Of a DNA stretch of 57,653 nucleotides, positions 44,508 through 53,552 are shown one piece after another; the first letter of the stretch is position 1; every line of letters begins with the position of its first letter. The DNA lies in assembly GCA_026552975.1 (NCBI GenBank), contig JAPMTR010000077.1:1-57653 (forward strand), written 5' to 3'. Under the pieces are notes generated by a model. It was not told the origin of the DNA. It did not search any database and saw nothing but the letters and a program-made list of their open reading frames with translations. Source of the DNA: Candidatus Methanoperedens sp. Its GTDB lineage: Archaea; Halobacteriota; Methanosarcinia; Methanosarcinales; Methanoperedenaceae. The translations under genes and the position numbers were made by a program.

Positions 44508-45938
44508 TCATTCAAGAATCCCAAACCTCTCAACTATCCCCTCATAAAACCCACACCATTTTCCATAATCACACCCCGAATTCATAGGCATCCCTGCCCT
44601 GAATTCTTTCACCAGATCAAAATACTCCTGCGGATACCATGGAGCCTTGAAATCAAACTGGTCAAAGTCACCCCAATCTTCCAGCGTATCGAGGGGCTTC
44701 AGTCCATTCCTGGTTGAAGCATCGTATAATTTCGTGTGCGGATATGGTGTAAAAAACGATAGCAGTATATCCATATGTTCAAGTTCCCCCATCTTCCCGT
44801 ATGCAGAAATGATGCCATTTATCTCTTCAAAAGTTCTTATCATTTCCTCTTTTGCATCCATGCCAGGTATCCCGACCATGAACGAACCGCGAATATCGAT
44901 ATCATGTTTTATGCATTTATCTACGCAGACCTTTATCTGGCTCGTCTTTGCTCCTTTGTTCATGGCATCAAGCGCCTCCTGGAGTCCACTTTCAAAACCA
45001 AAGAATATCTCATGTATCCCGGCTTTCTTGAAAAGTCCCCACACATCGTCATCAATCCGCCAGAGCTGCTCCATTCTTCCATTAACGCTTGTGAGGCGGA
45101 TACCCGGATTTTTCTCAATAAGGAGGGCGCATATCTTCTTAAGGCGCGGGATATTTATGAAAAAATCACTGTCTCGGATCATGAAAGTATCTATGTTATA
45201 TGTTTTTGCAAGATATTCAAGCTCCGAAACTACAGTCTCAGGAGCAAGTCCTGACCAGCGCCGCCCGCAAAATAATGGCTCTGAACAGAAATCGCATCCT
45301 GCCGCACAGCCCTGGCTTGCATAATAATCAAGGCAGCGTTTTGCGAACTTGTAGCCTTTGACATGCTGTTCAACATCAACCATTTCATAGGGAATCGGTG
45401 GGAAAATGTCAAGTGATTTGAATTCCTGCGCTGGATTTTCTAGTATCCTGCCACCATCTTTGAATGAAATTCCCTTAACGCCATTGAGAGATTCTTTATT
45501 CTTAAGTTTATGAACTAATTCTTTAAACGTAAGTTCACCCTGCCCCCTGATAACGATATCAATATACGGGTTATTGAGCGTCTGCACTGGTTCTGTTGAC
45601 GGATGATACCCTCCCCAGATAACAGGAAGCGAGGGATTATGTTCTTTAACAGCTTTGCAAACCTCGATACCGTCACGGATCTGGTAACAGGTCATACTGC
45701 TCACGGCAAGGCAAAGGGCATCATTGCAGGCATCGAGTATCTTCTGCAGGTAATCGCTATCTACGACAGCATTGATGATCTTCACATCAAAATCATCCCG
45801 AACCATTCTTGCCAGGGCAAGAAGCGATAGCGGAACATTGATAAGAGGCACCTGCAGAGATGTGGTCATCTTATTCGTGATCGCGACAGGATGTTCAACT
45901 GGCATTGGGTTAAAGAGAATGATCGTGTTCTTTTTCAT
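44508..45938 (-). CDS. B12-binding radical SAM protein
   Basis: A 476-residue enzyme. Residues 1-150 form a cobalamin-binding domain (PLSLLALARMVRDDFDVKIIN, VIWGGYHPST), and CAAGCDFCSEPLFCGRRW near 210 is the radical SAM cluster. FGFESGLQEALDAMNKG and GIPGMDAKEEMIRTFE are standard barrel segments. BchE-like class; the reaction (methylation, cyclisation or other) is not predictable. It is transcribed against the element genes on both sides and looks like ordinary chromosome. Confidence 0.87.
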   Translation of the reverse strand: MKKNTIILFNPMPVEHPVAITNKMTTSLQVPLINVPLSLLALARMVRDDFDVKIINAVVDSDYLQKILDACNDALCLAVSSMTCYQIRDGIEVCKAVKEHNPSLPVIWGGYHPSTEPVQTLNNPYIDIVIRGQGELTFKELVHKLKNKESLNGVKGISFKDGGRILENPAQEFKSLDIFPPIPYEMVDVEQHVKGYKFAKRCLDYYASQGCAAGCDFCSEPLFCGRRWSGLAPETVVSELEYLAKTYNIDTFMIRDSDFFINIPRLKKICALLIEKNPGIRLTSVNGRMEQLWRIDDDVWGLFKKAGIHEIFFGFESGLQEALDAMNKGAKTSQIKVCVDKCIKHDIDIRGSFMVGIPGMDAKEEMIRTFEEINGIISAYGKMGELEHMDILLSFFTPYPHTKLYDASTRNGLKPLDTLEDWGDFDQFDFKAPWYPQEYFDLVKEFRAGMPMNSGCDYGKWCGFYEGIVERFGILE

Positions 45939-46225
45939 TTTTACACATGCTTTTTTTTGAGTGTTACCTTTCTAATCGTATTATTGTATATCTTTTCCTA
46001 TTGCAATTCCGAACTATAAATATATAATTGGCTCGTTTCGAGAGTATTGTACCTGTTCTGGAGAACTCCGCTGGTTCTTGAGGTTAAGGCCAATTAGAGA
46101 TATGCCGGTGGGAAATTAAGGTATACGACCGATCTGAGATTAAGAGATGGCTAACTGTGGTCACAATGCTTCTTCAGCCAGACTAATTAGAAAAGTATAT
46201 TCAAGTAATGCTGGCATAGGATAAT
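45939..46225. promoter_or_regulatory. Divergent promoter with structured sequence
   Basis: A 287-bp gap. ACTATAAATATATAATT near 46013-46029 is a TATA element that could serve both directions. AATTGGC (46026-46032) pairs with GCCAATT (46089-46095), enclosing an AGAAC/GTTCT hairpin (46062-46078). This could be an operator or a small structured RNA; neither is proven. Confidence 0.4.
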
Positions 46226-46483
46226 ATGCACACATTAAAATTGCAGGAGATTCGGGCGCGGATTAAGGCGCTAAAGAACGATAACAGTGTTCTATGTCAA
46301 CCTGGCGTTCAAAGGGATAACGAGTTACGCCGGTTAGAAGAGTGGAGGGCGGAACTTCTTACAATAATGTTAGATGACCTTGAGCAAGAAGGTTTGGATT
46401 TTGTAGAGGTGGCGGCTACAATAGATGATTTGAGCATAATCCTTGCCAGAGTAGCAAGGAGATTCGAGGAGTCTGTATCTTAA
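46226..46483 (+). CDS. Small helical unknown protein
   Basis: An 85-residue, charged, mainly helical protein (RIKALKNDNSVLCQPGVQRDNELRRLEEWRAELL). No recognised family. It starts the second element run, 8 bp upstream of the XPF-like nuclease gene, so it could be a partner of that nuclease. Confidence 0.65.
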   Translation: MHTLKLQEIRARIKALKNDNSVLCQPGVQRDNELRRLEEWRAELLTIMLDDLEQEGLDFVEVAATIDDLSIILARVARRFEESVS

Positions 46484-46491
46484 GAGGCGCA

Positions 46492-47244
46492 ATGGCTGAT
46501 ATACCGACAAAGATGCCTGAGATTGTTATCGATCACCGAGAGTTAAGAAGCCCGGTGGCTAAGACCCTGGAGAGATTGGGAGTCAAGCTGACCTTCAAGA
46601 CTCTCCTTGTAGGTGATTATGTTGTTTCGGACAGGATAGCCTTTGAAAGGAAAACTATAGATGACCTATTCTCTTCATGGCTTGATGAGAAGAAGCTTTT
46701 CGAGCAGTTGTATGATCTTGCGCAGGCATATCATAGACCGGTATTAATAATCGAAGGCGGTGACCCGTTCTTCACCACAAGAAGAGTCAATGTCCAGGCA
46801 ATAAGAGGTATGCTAAACGCTATAACCGTCAGTCTTCGTGTGCCAATACTATATTCGCTTACCGCAGTTGAGACCGCTCAGCATCTCCTCTTGGTGGCAC
46901 TCAAAGAACAAAACAAGGATGGTCGCAGTATCAGTGTACATGGGAAGCGGTCACATATGGATATCGATGAGCAGCGAGAGTATATCGTGTCTGCTATCAC
47001 GGATATAGGACCTTTAGCTTCCAGGAACTTGCTCTCATATTTTGGCAGTGTGGAGAATGTGATGAAAGCATCTCCAGAAGAGCTGGGGAATGTGAAGTTG
47101 ATTGGACCAATAACCGCAGAGCATATACGAAAAGTGGTTTCGGGGAAGTACGGCTATGGAGGCAAGATAGATGAAGAAAAAGGCAGAGAGAATGTATCAG
47201 TTCAGCAGGGAGCAGAAGAACCCGCAAGTCAGTTGTGGGTTTGA
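46492..47244 (+). CDS. XPF/ERCC4-type nuclease
   Basis: A 250-residue structure-specific DNA nuclease of the helicase-free archaeal XPF type. The nuclease motif is GD (41-42), then ERKTIDDLF with E52-R53-K54, matching GDxnERKxxxD, and D14 upstream. Two helix-hairpin-helix units follow (ITDIGPLASRNLLSYFGSVENVMKAS, then VKLIGPITAEHIRKVV). A PCNA-binding tail is likely (QLWV at the end resembles a weak PIP box). It cuts branched DNA; in this context it probably belongs to the element's replication or repair genes. Confidence 0.9.
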   Translation: MADIPTKMPEIVIDHRELRSPVAKTLERLGVKLTFKTLLVGDYVVSDRIAFERKTIDDLFSSWLDEKKLFEQLYDLAQAYHRPVLIIEGGDPFFTTRRVNVQAIRGMLNAITVSLRVPILYSLTAVETAQHLLLVALKEQNKDGRSISVHGKRSHMDIDEQREYIVSAITDIGPLASRNLLSYFGSVENVMKASPEELGNVKLIGPITAEHIRKVVSGKYGYGGKIDEEKGRENVSVQQGAEEPASQLWV

Positions 47245-47298
47245 GGCTATAGCAGAGGTGCGAAGGAAGCATATTTGCCATGCTCTGTGGGAGCAAGT

Positions 47299-47436
47299 AT
47301 GATCGTTTATCACTGCAGAACTTGTGCCAATAAGGGTTTGGGTTGTAAACTTTGCACATGGACGGATTCGAACTACCCTACGATGTTTGCGGAGAAGCTA
47401 AATAAAGAGGAACTCAGGATGGCTTTTGGGGGTTAG
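47299..47436 (+). CDS. 45-aa zinc-knuckle protein
   Basis: A short frame of 45 codons, MIVYHCRTCANKGLGCKLC..., with CxxC and CxxC (residues 6-9 and 16-19) as a zinc site. GGAG lies 8 bp before the ATG, and the next gene starts 5 bp after its stop. These make it a likely real gene despite its size. Confidence 0.65.
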   Translation: MIVYHCRTCANKGLGCKLCTWTDSNYPTMFAEKLNKEELRMAFGG

Positions 47437-47441
47437 ACTGG

Positions 47442-47909
47442 ATGGAAAGTGAAAATACCACGATAACACGGGATAAAACAAAATACATAGCAGCAATAGT
47501 AATAATATCAATAATTTTGATGTCAGTCGCAGCGTTTTTCTTGCCAGATGAAAGTGTTTCATTAGGAATACCTGTCTCCATCATTTCACCAGATTTTATA
47601 GAAAGAGTGGGGTTTCCGGTAGCTACGACCATTATGGTATTGTATACCGTGGTCTGGATGATCAGGAAAGACGAGAAAAGGCAACAGAAAGGGGATGAAA
47701 GATATACGGCGCTCGTCAACGAATTTATTTCGACGATGAAAAACATGTCAAAGGATAATCAAAGTGTTCTTGCGCAAATGGCTCAACAATTACAGGAAAC
47801 AACATTGACCATTAATGCCGGGATTGCTCAAACTCAAGAGAAGATTGCAGATGTCCGGTTTGAGATTAATCGAATATCAAGTGAAAACAAAGGAGAAAAG
47901 AAAAAATAA
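47442..47909 (+). CDS. Two-helix membrane protein with coiled coil
   Basis: A 155-residue protein: two membrane helices (about 16-35 and 58-73) and then a long coiled-coil tail (NEFISTMKNMSKDNQSVLAQMAQQLQETTLTINAGIAQTQEKIADV). This build is seen in phage and plasmid membrane proteins of unknown or holin/spanin-like role, but no family is certain. Confidence 0.7.
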   Translation: MESENTTITRDKTKYIAAIVIISIILMSVAAFFLPDESVSLGIPVSIISPDFIERVGFPVATTIMVLYTVVWMIRKDEKRQQKGDERYTALVNEFISTMKNMSKDNQSVLAQMAQQLQETTLTINAGIAQTQEKIADVRFEINRISSENKGEKKK

Positions 47910-47917
47910 AGAGACCA

Positions 47918-48091
47918 ATGCGCCCAAGCAGAAAGAAACTTCATAAGAAAAGAGCGAACCGCAGGTACTATCTGAAGTATCCAAGCCATAGGCTTCTATT
48001 CGGACATCGGTTCCGCCATAACCCCGCATATTCAGTCAAGAATCCAGTATGCTTGATTTGCGGACGTGACGGGCCACCGGGGCCAGGTTGA
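47918..48091 (+). CDS. 57-aa very basic protein
   Basis: A short frame of 57 codons, MRPSRKKLHKKRANRRYYLK..., with many Lys/Arg and one CLIC pair near the end (residues 46-49). It starts 8 bp after the previous gene. A nucleic-acid-binding role is likely from its charge. Its TGA is followed directly by the region of structured repeat A. Confidence 0.55.
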   Translation: MRPSRKKLHKKRANRRYYLKYPSHRLLFGHRFRHNPAYSVKNPVCLICGRDGPPGPG

Positions 48092-48154
48092 GGAAGAATT
48101 CTCAAGTGAGGGTAATCCTCATAAGGTGTCCGCATGAGAGTTCTATACCGGAAT

Positions 48155-48283
48155 CTTTTTTCAAGCTAAGCTCTCAGCGTAGTCTAAGAGAAGAATGCTC
48201 GCATCGCAGTAAAGGCAAGCCATACCAAGAAATGCTTCGCACGCTCTGGGAAGAAGGTGTGCAAATCCTTTAATTACGATGCT
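48155..48283 (+). ncRNA. Structured repeat copy A
   Basis: A 129-nt sequence starting CTTTTTTCAAG and CTCTCAGCGTAGTCT, present in a second diverged copy at 53553-53683. The outer stem GCATCG/CGATGC (48201-48206 with 48277-48282) is continued by AAAGG/CCTTT (48211-48215 with 48267-48271), and an inner hairpin pairs 48236-48242 with 48259-48265 (one mismatch). It ends about 50 bp before the ATG at 48334; a further hairpin ATGCAG/CTGCAT precedes the ribosome site. It may be an untranslated RNA or a 5' leader. Confidence 0.5.
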
Positions 48284-48333
48284 CAAAAACCGAAAATCAC
48301 CAAATGCAGGTTACTGCATGGAGGTTAACAACA

Positions 48334-49737
48334 ATGGATGAAAAATTTTTAGATAAGGTGTTTGCTACAGCAGATCAGGCTGTGGGGCATGGCGGAGAAA
48401 AGGTTCCTATCCTTGGGCATTTGATATGGTATTCCGTAAAGGAATCCAGGATCAGAACTTCAGATTTAAGGAAGCTTTTCGCCCAGGTAAAAATACCAAT
48501 GGATTTTATGCCAGAGGAGCCAAGCAAAATCAATGCATTCAAACGAGCGACGACGGAGCTCAGCGAGGAGACTGAGGTTGATATTGGAGATGGGAAGCAT
48601 GCTGTCTACATGGTCAGGCTGGCGGCGAAGACCGATGACGAGATAGTCAAATCAATTGTCAAAGAGGTCAGGGATGCAAGCAAAAAGGCGCTCACTTCGG
48701 AAGATTATGCAGAGATAGGTCGGGTACACTTCGACAAAGATACAGAGGATGTCAGATATTATGATCTTCAGCCTGACAGCCAACCAATAACAACGCAGAT
48801 CAGGCAGTTGTATGAGACTTACTGCTCTTACTTGACTGGTAAACAGATCAGAGTGATGTTCCACGAGATCATAAAAAGCATGTCGCCAACTCTTGTAAGG
48901 CCAAGCGGTGCAGTTTACTTCATCCCATATGCACATGCTGATATGGTTCAGAAGATGGAGGTACTGTCGAAAGAACTTGCCGCATATGGTATAACTGATT
49001 ACGAGTCTGCTTTTGAGAGCATCCCTCTAATAGACGCTGACAAGACAAGGGCTCTCGTTGAGGTAAGATTCGAAGAACAGAATACAAGGGATGTGGACAG
49101 GACTCTGGTGGAGTTATCGAAGCTTCTTCAGGGTACTGATACTACAACAAAGACTGCCGCTAAATATGTGGAGATGGTAAAGGCATCAAAGGAAACTATT
49201 TCCAGGTATGAAGGATTGCTCAACAAAGAGATGTCTATTGCAAGAATGAAGGTCGAGGTTCTTGACCAGCAGGTACGGAAGCTTGTCGAGAAGGTCGCGC
49301 AGCAACCGCTTATTTCACCCCTGGCGCAGGAGAAAAAGACCGCTGAGCCCTCAATCGCTGTTGTAGTACCTCATCCAGAACAGGCGCAAGAATCTGCGGC
49401 AGCGAAGCCTGTATTACCTACATCCATAGAAGGCATTGCAGTAGCAGCCCCGGCAAGTCTAGAAGCGCATAACATCGTCGGAGGTTTCACTGTTGTAGTG
49501 CCAAAGGCGGAGCAGGCTCCGAGGGTAGAACAATCGGTATTGACGGAGTCTGATGTAAAGGTGGACGAGACGAGCGGTGTTCTGGTTATCCCTGAGCCTG
49601 TTCTGCAGGCAGAGGCTGATATAGAGACTCAGGCTGAGGCAGATGCGCAGTTAGAGGATAATACTCATAACCCACAAAGACCTGTTAGCGTGATGAATGC
49701 CCCGATTGAGTTCACTGCAGAGTCGCTGTTGGCGTGA
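48334..49737 (+). CDS. DUF6744-like phage protein
   Basis: About 467 residues from ATG 48334, with GGAGG 10 bp before it (the frame is open from 48304). The N-terminal two thirds (LIWYSVKESRIRTSDLRKLFAQVKIP, INAFKRATTEL, YFIPYAHADMVQKME) resemble DUF6744 proteins of phages, whose role is unknown. The middle has a coiled coil, and the last 130 residues are low-complexity, rich in Ala, Glu, Gln and Val. It may be a structural or DNA-binding protein of the element. Confidence 0.72.
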   Translation: MDEKFLDKVFATADQAVGHGGEKVPILGHLIWYSVKESRIRTSDLRKLFAQVKIPMDFMPEEPSKINAFKRATTELSEETEVDIGDGKHAVYMVRLAAKTDDEIVKSIVKEVRDASKKALTSEDYAEIGRVHFDKDTEDVRYYDLQPDSQPITTQIRQLYETYCSYLTGKQIRVMFHEIIKSMSPTLVRPSGAVYFIPYAHADMVQKMEVLSKELAAYGITDYESAFESIPLIDADKTRALVEVRFEEQNTRDVDRTLVELSKLLQGTDTTTKTAAKYVEMVKASKETISRYEGLLNKEMSIARMKVEVLDQQVRKLVEKVAQQPLISPLAQEKKTAEPSIAVVVPHPEQAQESAAAKPVLPTSIEGIAVAAPASLEAHNIVGGFTVVVPKAEQAPRVEQSVLTESDVKVDETSGVLVIPEPVLQAEADIETQAEADAQLEDNTHNPQRPVSVMNAPIEFTAESLLA

Positions 49738-49756
49738 AACGGGTGGAGGAAAGAAC

Positions 49757-50170
49757 ATGCTTGAGAAACGGATTCAAATCCCTGCTGAAAGTGTCCTTTT
49801 TGAGGTTAGCAAGGATGGGGTCGCGATCCTTGACACCACAACGGGAATGAAGGAGATTGATGGTAACACGACGGCATTGTGCGATCTGTGTTCGGTTGCT
49901 ATTGGCCCAATGAAAGATATAGAACATATAGAGTCCCCGGAAGCAATATCAAGGGCAGTAAAGCACGGATACAGACCTGAGGAAATGCTCAGGAAGAGTG
50001 CAGAAATGCTGGATTCAATGGGTGAAACGGATGAGGCTTTCATCAGTGATATCATGGGTAAGTCGCTCAAGTCGTGGATAGAGATGGTGGATAAAAGCGA
50101 GACTTCCTGGGCATTATGTGAGGATTGTTATAAAGAGGTTCATAAATTTATTCTAAACGGAGGGTCATGA
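49757..50170 (+). CDS. Small zinc-binding unknown protein
   Basis: A 137-residue protein from ATG 49757, with GGAGGAAAG before it. CDLC near 43 and CEDC near 122 could jointly form one zinc site across the protein. The rest is acidic and helical. The stop overlaps the next ATG by 4 bp. No named family. Confidence 0.68.
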   Translation: MLEKRIQIPAESVLFEVSKDGVAILDTTTGMKEIDGNTTALCDLCSVAIGPMKDIEHIESPEAISRAVKHGYRPEEMLRKSAEMLDSMGETDEAFISDIMGKSLKSWIEMVDKSETSWALCEDCYKEVHKFILNGGS

Positions 50171-50400
50171 AACAAAGAGAAGACGGATCGGTAAAAGTCA
50201 GAGTACGAGTTCCAGTGACCCGTGATGTATATTACGCGGTTGAGGTCGAGGATCCAAGTGATGTGGATGAAGTTTCAAGGGCGCTTGCAAGGAAAGATCC
50301 GTCTAATTGGGAGTCTGATCCCTGTTTCTATGAACACCTTGGAGATGTCTGGAAGCATGTTGTGGATAAGGTACAGAAAGAGGATATCGAGATCGTTTAA
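50167..50400 (+). CDS. Small unknown protein
   Basis: A 77-residue protein with a beta-rich start (SVKVRVRVPVTRDVYYAVEVEDPSD) and an acidic helix. Coupled to the preceding gene by ATGA. No recognised family. Confidence 0.62.
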   Translation: MKQREDGSVKVRVRVPVTRDVYYAVEVEDPSDVDEVSRALARKDPSNWESDPCFYEHLGDVWKHVVDKVQKEDIEIV

Positions 50401-50410
50401 GGAGAACTTA

Positions 50411-50611
50411 ATGTTAGCAAGATGCGACAAACCGCCGGACAGGTGTAATATCTGTGGCCGTCTGGCACAGTTTTCCCATCCATCGGCTAAGAGTCATGCG
50501 CTATGCATTGCAATAAAGGAAAAGATGGACCGATATGGCTGGACATATGAGCAAGCCCACCATTGGGTTACAATGACTAAGAGGTTCTGTAAGTTCAGAG
50601 AAAAAACATGA
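50411..50611 (+). CDS. 66-aa zinc-finger protein
   Basis: A short protein from ATG 50411, with GGAG 7 bp before it. CDKPPDRCNICGRLAQFSH and HALC give a likely zinc knuckle. YGWTYEQAHHWVTMTKRFCKFREK is a helix with aromatic residues. Its TGA overlaps the RNA ligase ATG (ATGA). No named family. Confidence 0.65.
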   Translation: MLARCDKPPDRCNICGRLAQFSHPSAKSHALCIAIKEKMDRYGWTYEQAHHWVTMTKRFCKFREKT

Positions 50612-51240
50612 AATACCCAAAGATAAATACAATCTGGAAGAGAGATGAGTCGAATAAGTTTAAAATAATCGAAGGTGACTTTTCTAAACAAGAATTCGCC
50701 AATATCAAGAACTGGCAAATTACAGAAAAGATAGACGGAACGAACATAAGAGTTTCTTTTGAAAACAATACCGTAAGATTTGATGGGCGCACAGATGAAG
50801 CCCAGATGCCTGCGCATTTGTATGAAGCACTCCAAAAAATCTTTACAATATCGGCAATGCAACAAGCTTTCAAAGAGCCTGTGCCATGTAAAGTGGTTCT
50901 GTATGGCGAAGGGTACGGCGCAAAGATCCAGAAGGGTGGCGGACTTTATCGTAAAGACGCAGGATTCATCCTATTTGATGCCTGGATTGATGGCTGGTGG
51001 CTTGAAAGAGATAGTGTAAATGATATCGCAGATAAATTATCCATAAAGTCTGTTCCTGCACTTGGAATAATGGATTATGAATCAGCTATCAGAATCGTTA
51101 AATCAAGACCAAACAGCCTAATATCTGAGGAAGCAAAGGTTATTGAAGGGATTGTAGCAAGAAGTTATCCTTTGATGCTGTTTCGGGACGGTACTCCGAT
51201 AATGTGGAAACTGAAAGTACGCGATTTTGATGCGAAGTAA
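50608..51240 (+). CDS. RNA ligase family protein
   Basis: A 210-residue nucleotidyltransferase of the T4 Rnl2/phage RNA ligase type. The AMP-accepting lysine is K41 in EKIDGTNIR (motif I). LYGEGYGAKIQKGG is motif III/IIIa, FILFDAWI motif IIIa, EGIVARS motif IV and WKLKVRD motif V. It would seal nicked RNA, as phages do against host tRNA-cleaving defence. No polynucleotide kinase/phosphatase gene is in the window. Confidence 0.88.
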   Translation: MKYPKINTIWKRDESNKFKIIEGDFSKQEFANIKNWQITEKIDGTNIRVSFENNTVRFDGRTDEAQMPAHLYEALQKIFTISAMQQAFKEPVPCKVVLYGEGYGAKIQKGGGLYRKDAGFILFDAWIDGWWLERDSVNDIADKLSIKSVPALGIMDYESAIRIVKSRPNSLISEEAKVIEGIVARSYPLMLFRDGTPIMWKLKVRDFDAK

Positions 51241-51254
51241 AAGGGTAACATGGT

Positions 51255-51497
51255 ATGGCGAAAGTAAAGTGTATTTGTACGGGATGTGGCATAACCCATA
51301 ACATAGACTCCGCTGATATCGGCCAGACTGGATATCCCGAAAGAGGTTTTCTTTCGGCAGGTTGTTCCCATTGCGCCGGACTGATAAAGAGATTGAAGGG
51401 CTTTGATAAATGGGGTGCGGGACATCCAGAGTGTCTGGAGCTCGACTGTGGGACATGCTTTAAGAAGAGCTGCAAGGAGATGGGGCTCTATTTATAA
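51255..51497 (+). CDS. Small zinc-ribbon protein
   Basis: An 80-residue protein rich in cysteine: CICTGCG near 6, CSHC near 37, then CLELDCGTCFKKSC at 60-73. Nine cysteines could bind two zinc ions. GGTAACATGGT precedes the ATG. No family named. It closes the second element run. Confidence 0.68.
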   Translation: MAKVKCICTGCGITHNIDSADIGQTGYPERGFLSAGCSHCAGLIKRLKGFDKWGAGHPECLELDCGTCFKKSCKEMGLYL

Positions 51498-51509
51498 AAG
51501 TGATGAAAA

Positions 51510-51692
51510 TTATTTTAACATTGAACTATAACCCAATGCCCATTTACGAATTTCTATAATCTCCTCTTGGGTAAGTTCACGATTTAAGTTCTTATGGAAT
51601 ATTTCTGCATCCACATCTTTGAGTTCGGGAATATATTCCACGATTTCAGCCATATGTCTTTTTTCATTGTCTTTCTCTTTTATGCATGCCAT
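51510..51692 (-). CDS. 60-aa unknown protein
   Basis: A 60-residue acidic protein with a helical body (ELTQEEIIEIRKWALGYSS). Its ATG (51692) overlaps the stop of the large secreted protein upstream by one base, so the two may be co-transcribed. No known family. Confidence 0.5.
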   Translation of the reverse strand: MACIKEKDNEKRHMAEIVEYIPELKDVDAEIFHKNLNRELTQEEIIEIRKWALGYSSMLK

Positions 51693-53395
51693 TAAAGTAG
51701 TCTCCTTCTTGAAAGCAGTAGTATTATAATTGAGAATACCCCTCCAAAAAATTCAAAACCGGATATGGATTTTCCAGGGCTGGTTTGGATATTATCTGTG
51801 ACATTATTATCTATAATATTATTATCAGATATAATAACCTGGGATTGTGTAGTATCTACTTTCACGTCACCGACTTTTACCAGCCAGCTTTTACTGTCTC
51901 CGGAACTATCTGATTCCGTAGTCCCTGCAATTACATATCCGCCATCAGATGTCTGCTGAACAAACTTGGCCTCATCTCTTTTCACTCCCCCAATGGTCTT
52001 GGTCCACTCAAGATTGCCGTTGGCATCAGTTTTGAAGAGCCAGGCATCATAATTCTCATAGAGTATCTGGCCTTTGAACTCAGGATTCTTGGCTGTGTCG
52101 ATTTGACCTGCCAGCACATATCCTCCATCTGATGTTTGCTCAACAGAATTAACACGATCAGGTCCATCCAATCCGAAAGTCTTATTCCACTGCTCATTGC
52201 CATTTGCATCGGTCTTTAAAAGCCAGGCATCCCCTCCGGTTCCATACGAAAACGTCATACCTGCCAGAATATAGCCACCATCCAATGTATTCCGGACAGA
52301 ATAAGAAAAGTCATTTTCAGCCCCGCCAAGTGTTCTGCTCCACTGTTCAGTTCCATTTGAATCGATTTTTGAGAGCAAGACTTCAGCCATTCCAAGATTG
52401 TCATCCCAGCGAATATCTCCTGTCAGTATATATCCTCCATCCGTGGTCTCCAGGACTATTGGTTTGCTCGTGAGGGTATAAGACTCCTTGATGGGATATC
52501 CCCCATATGGGGACTCCCGGACAGAAGACTTTCTATAAAACTCGTCTAATCCAAAGGTATTACTCCACTGTTTGGTTCCATTTGAGTCGGTCTTGACAAG
52601 CCTGGACATTCCTGCAAGTATAAAGCCGCCATCAGAGGTCTTCTGAATTGATTGGGCATCTCCAAGATCAAAAGATTTTTTTAATTGCTGATTTCCAAAA
52701 TATCCGGAAGTCTTGTTCCATTGTTCATTGCCATTTACATCAACTTTTATTGACAATTCACATCCTCTAAAACATTGATACCCAGCCCCAGAATTTTGAG
52801 ACACGATCGTACCTCCAAGGATATATCCGTAGTCTGAAGCCTGCCGGACAGACAACTCATATATTCTGCCAAATTTATATACAATAGTCCTATTCCATTC
52901 TTCACAAGGAGCCTCCTTTATTTTTGGATTTAGATTAGTAGAGACAAAATCGGGCTCAATAATAGTCGATCCGTCAGAATATTGATAAAAAGGTTTGAGC
53001 ATGACTATATTGTTAGGAGTTCCTCTAAATATTGTATCTAACTTTGACTCAATAATTATATATTCTCTTCCACCTATAGTTTTATTGTAATAAATATAAT
53101 CTCCTGTCTTTAATTTTATCCTTTTTACAATTTCTTCATTCTTATATATGGTAAGAACTGCTACCGTCTGAGTGTAATTCGCATGGTCGTAAACATCATC
53201 CAGTGATAATGAATATCCTTCTTTTAGTATTGTAGTGCCCAATGTAGTTGCTTCATGTGGGTCAGGGTAGGGAAATAAAATTTTAGTATCCAATATTAAA
53301 TCCCCTGCAGCTGCATTTGCTGGAATGGAAAAAGATATTGAAAATAAAATACTTATTATTATAAAGATAAGATATATCAACTTTTTTTTATTCAT
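51692..53395 (-). CDS. Large secreted repeat protein with sorting tail
   Basis: About 567 residues from ATG 53395, which precedes a good signal peptide (KKLIYLIFIIISILFSIS), rather than the open frame from 53482. The middle has about eight repeats of the kind QTSDGGYILAG, then LxKTDxNGxxQW, typical of archaeal beta-propeller surface proteins. The end has SISGFEFFGG, a hydrophobic stretch and SRRRLL, resembling a PGF-CTERM sorting tail. Thus a cell-surface protein; the ligand is unknown. It is an ordinary archaeal gene lying between element runs. Confidence 0.87.
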   Translation of the reverse strand: MNKKKLIYLIFIIISILFSISFSIPANAAAGDLILDTKILFPYPDPHEATTLGTTILKEGYSLSLDDVYDHANYTQTVAVLTIYKNEEIVKRIKLKTGDYIYYNKTIGGREYIIIESKLDTIFRGTPNNIVMLKPFYQYSDGSTIIEPDFVSTNLNPKIKEAPCEEWNRTIVYKFGRIYELSVRQASDYGYILGGTIVSQNSGAGYQCFRGCELSIKVDVNGNEQWNKTSGYFGNQQLKKSFDLGDAQSIQKTSDGGFILAGMSRLVKTDSNGTKQWSNTFGLDEFYRKSSVRESPYGGYPIKESYTLTSKPIVLETTDGGYILTGDIRWDDNLGMAEVLLSKIDSNGTEQWSRTLGGAENDFSYSVRNTLDGGYILAGMTFSYGTGGDAWLLKTDANGNEQWNKTFGLDGPDRVNSVEQTSDGGYVLAGQIDTAKNPEFKGQILYENYDAWLFKTDANGNLEWTKTIGGVKRDEAKFVQQTSDGGYVIAGTTESDSSGDSKSWLVKVGDVKVDTTQSQVIISDNNIIDNNVTDNIQTSPGKSISGFEFFGGVFSIIILLLSRRRLL

Positions 53396-53552
53396 GAGGG
53401 TAGCATCATTCTTTTTTTTTATCTTGCGTAAATCATCCATCCTACCACATAAATCCTTTTGACCATACATCAAAAACGACAACTGCTATCAATAAAAATC
53501 TCCCGGACTCCGCTGCAGCTAAATCCTAACCCTTTTTACATATTATCACAAC

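Noticed and set aside
47345-47362. GTTCGAATCC on the minus strand, resembling a tRNA T-loop
   Set aside because: The flanking bases do not form a T-stem or acceptor stem, and the stretch is coding sequence of the 45-aa zinc protein.
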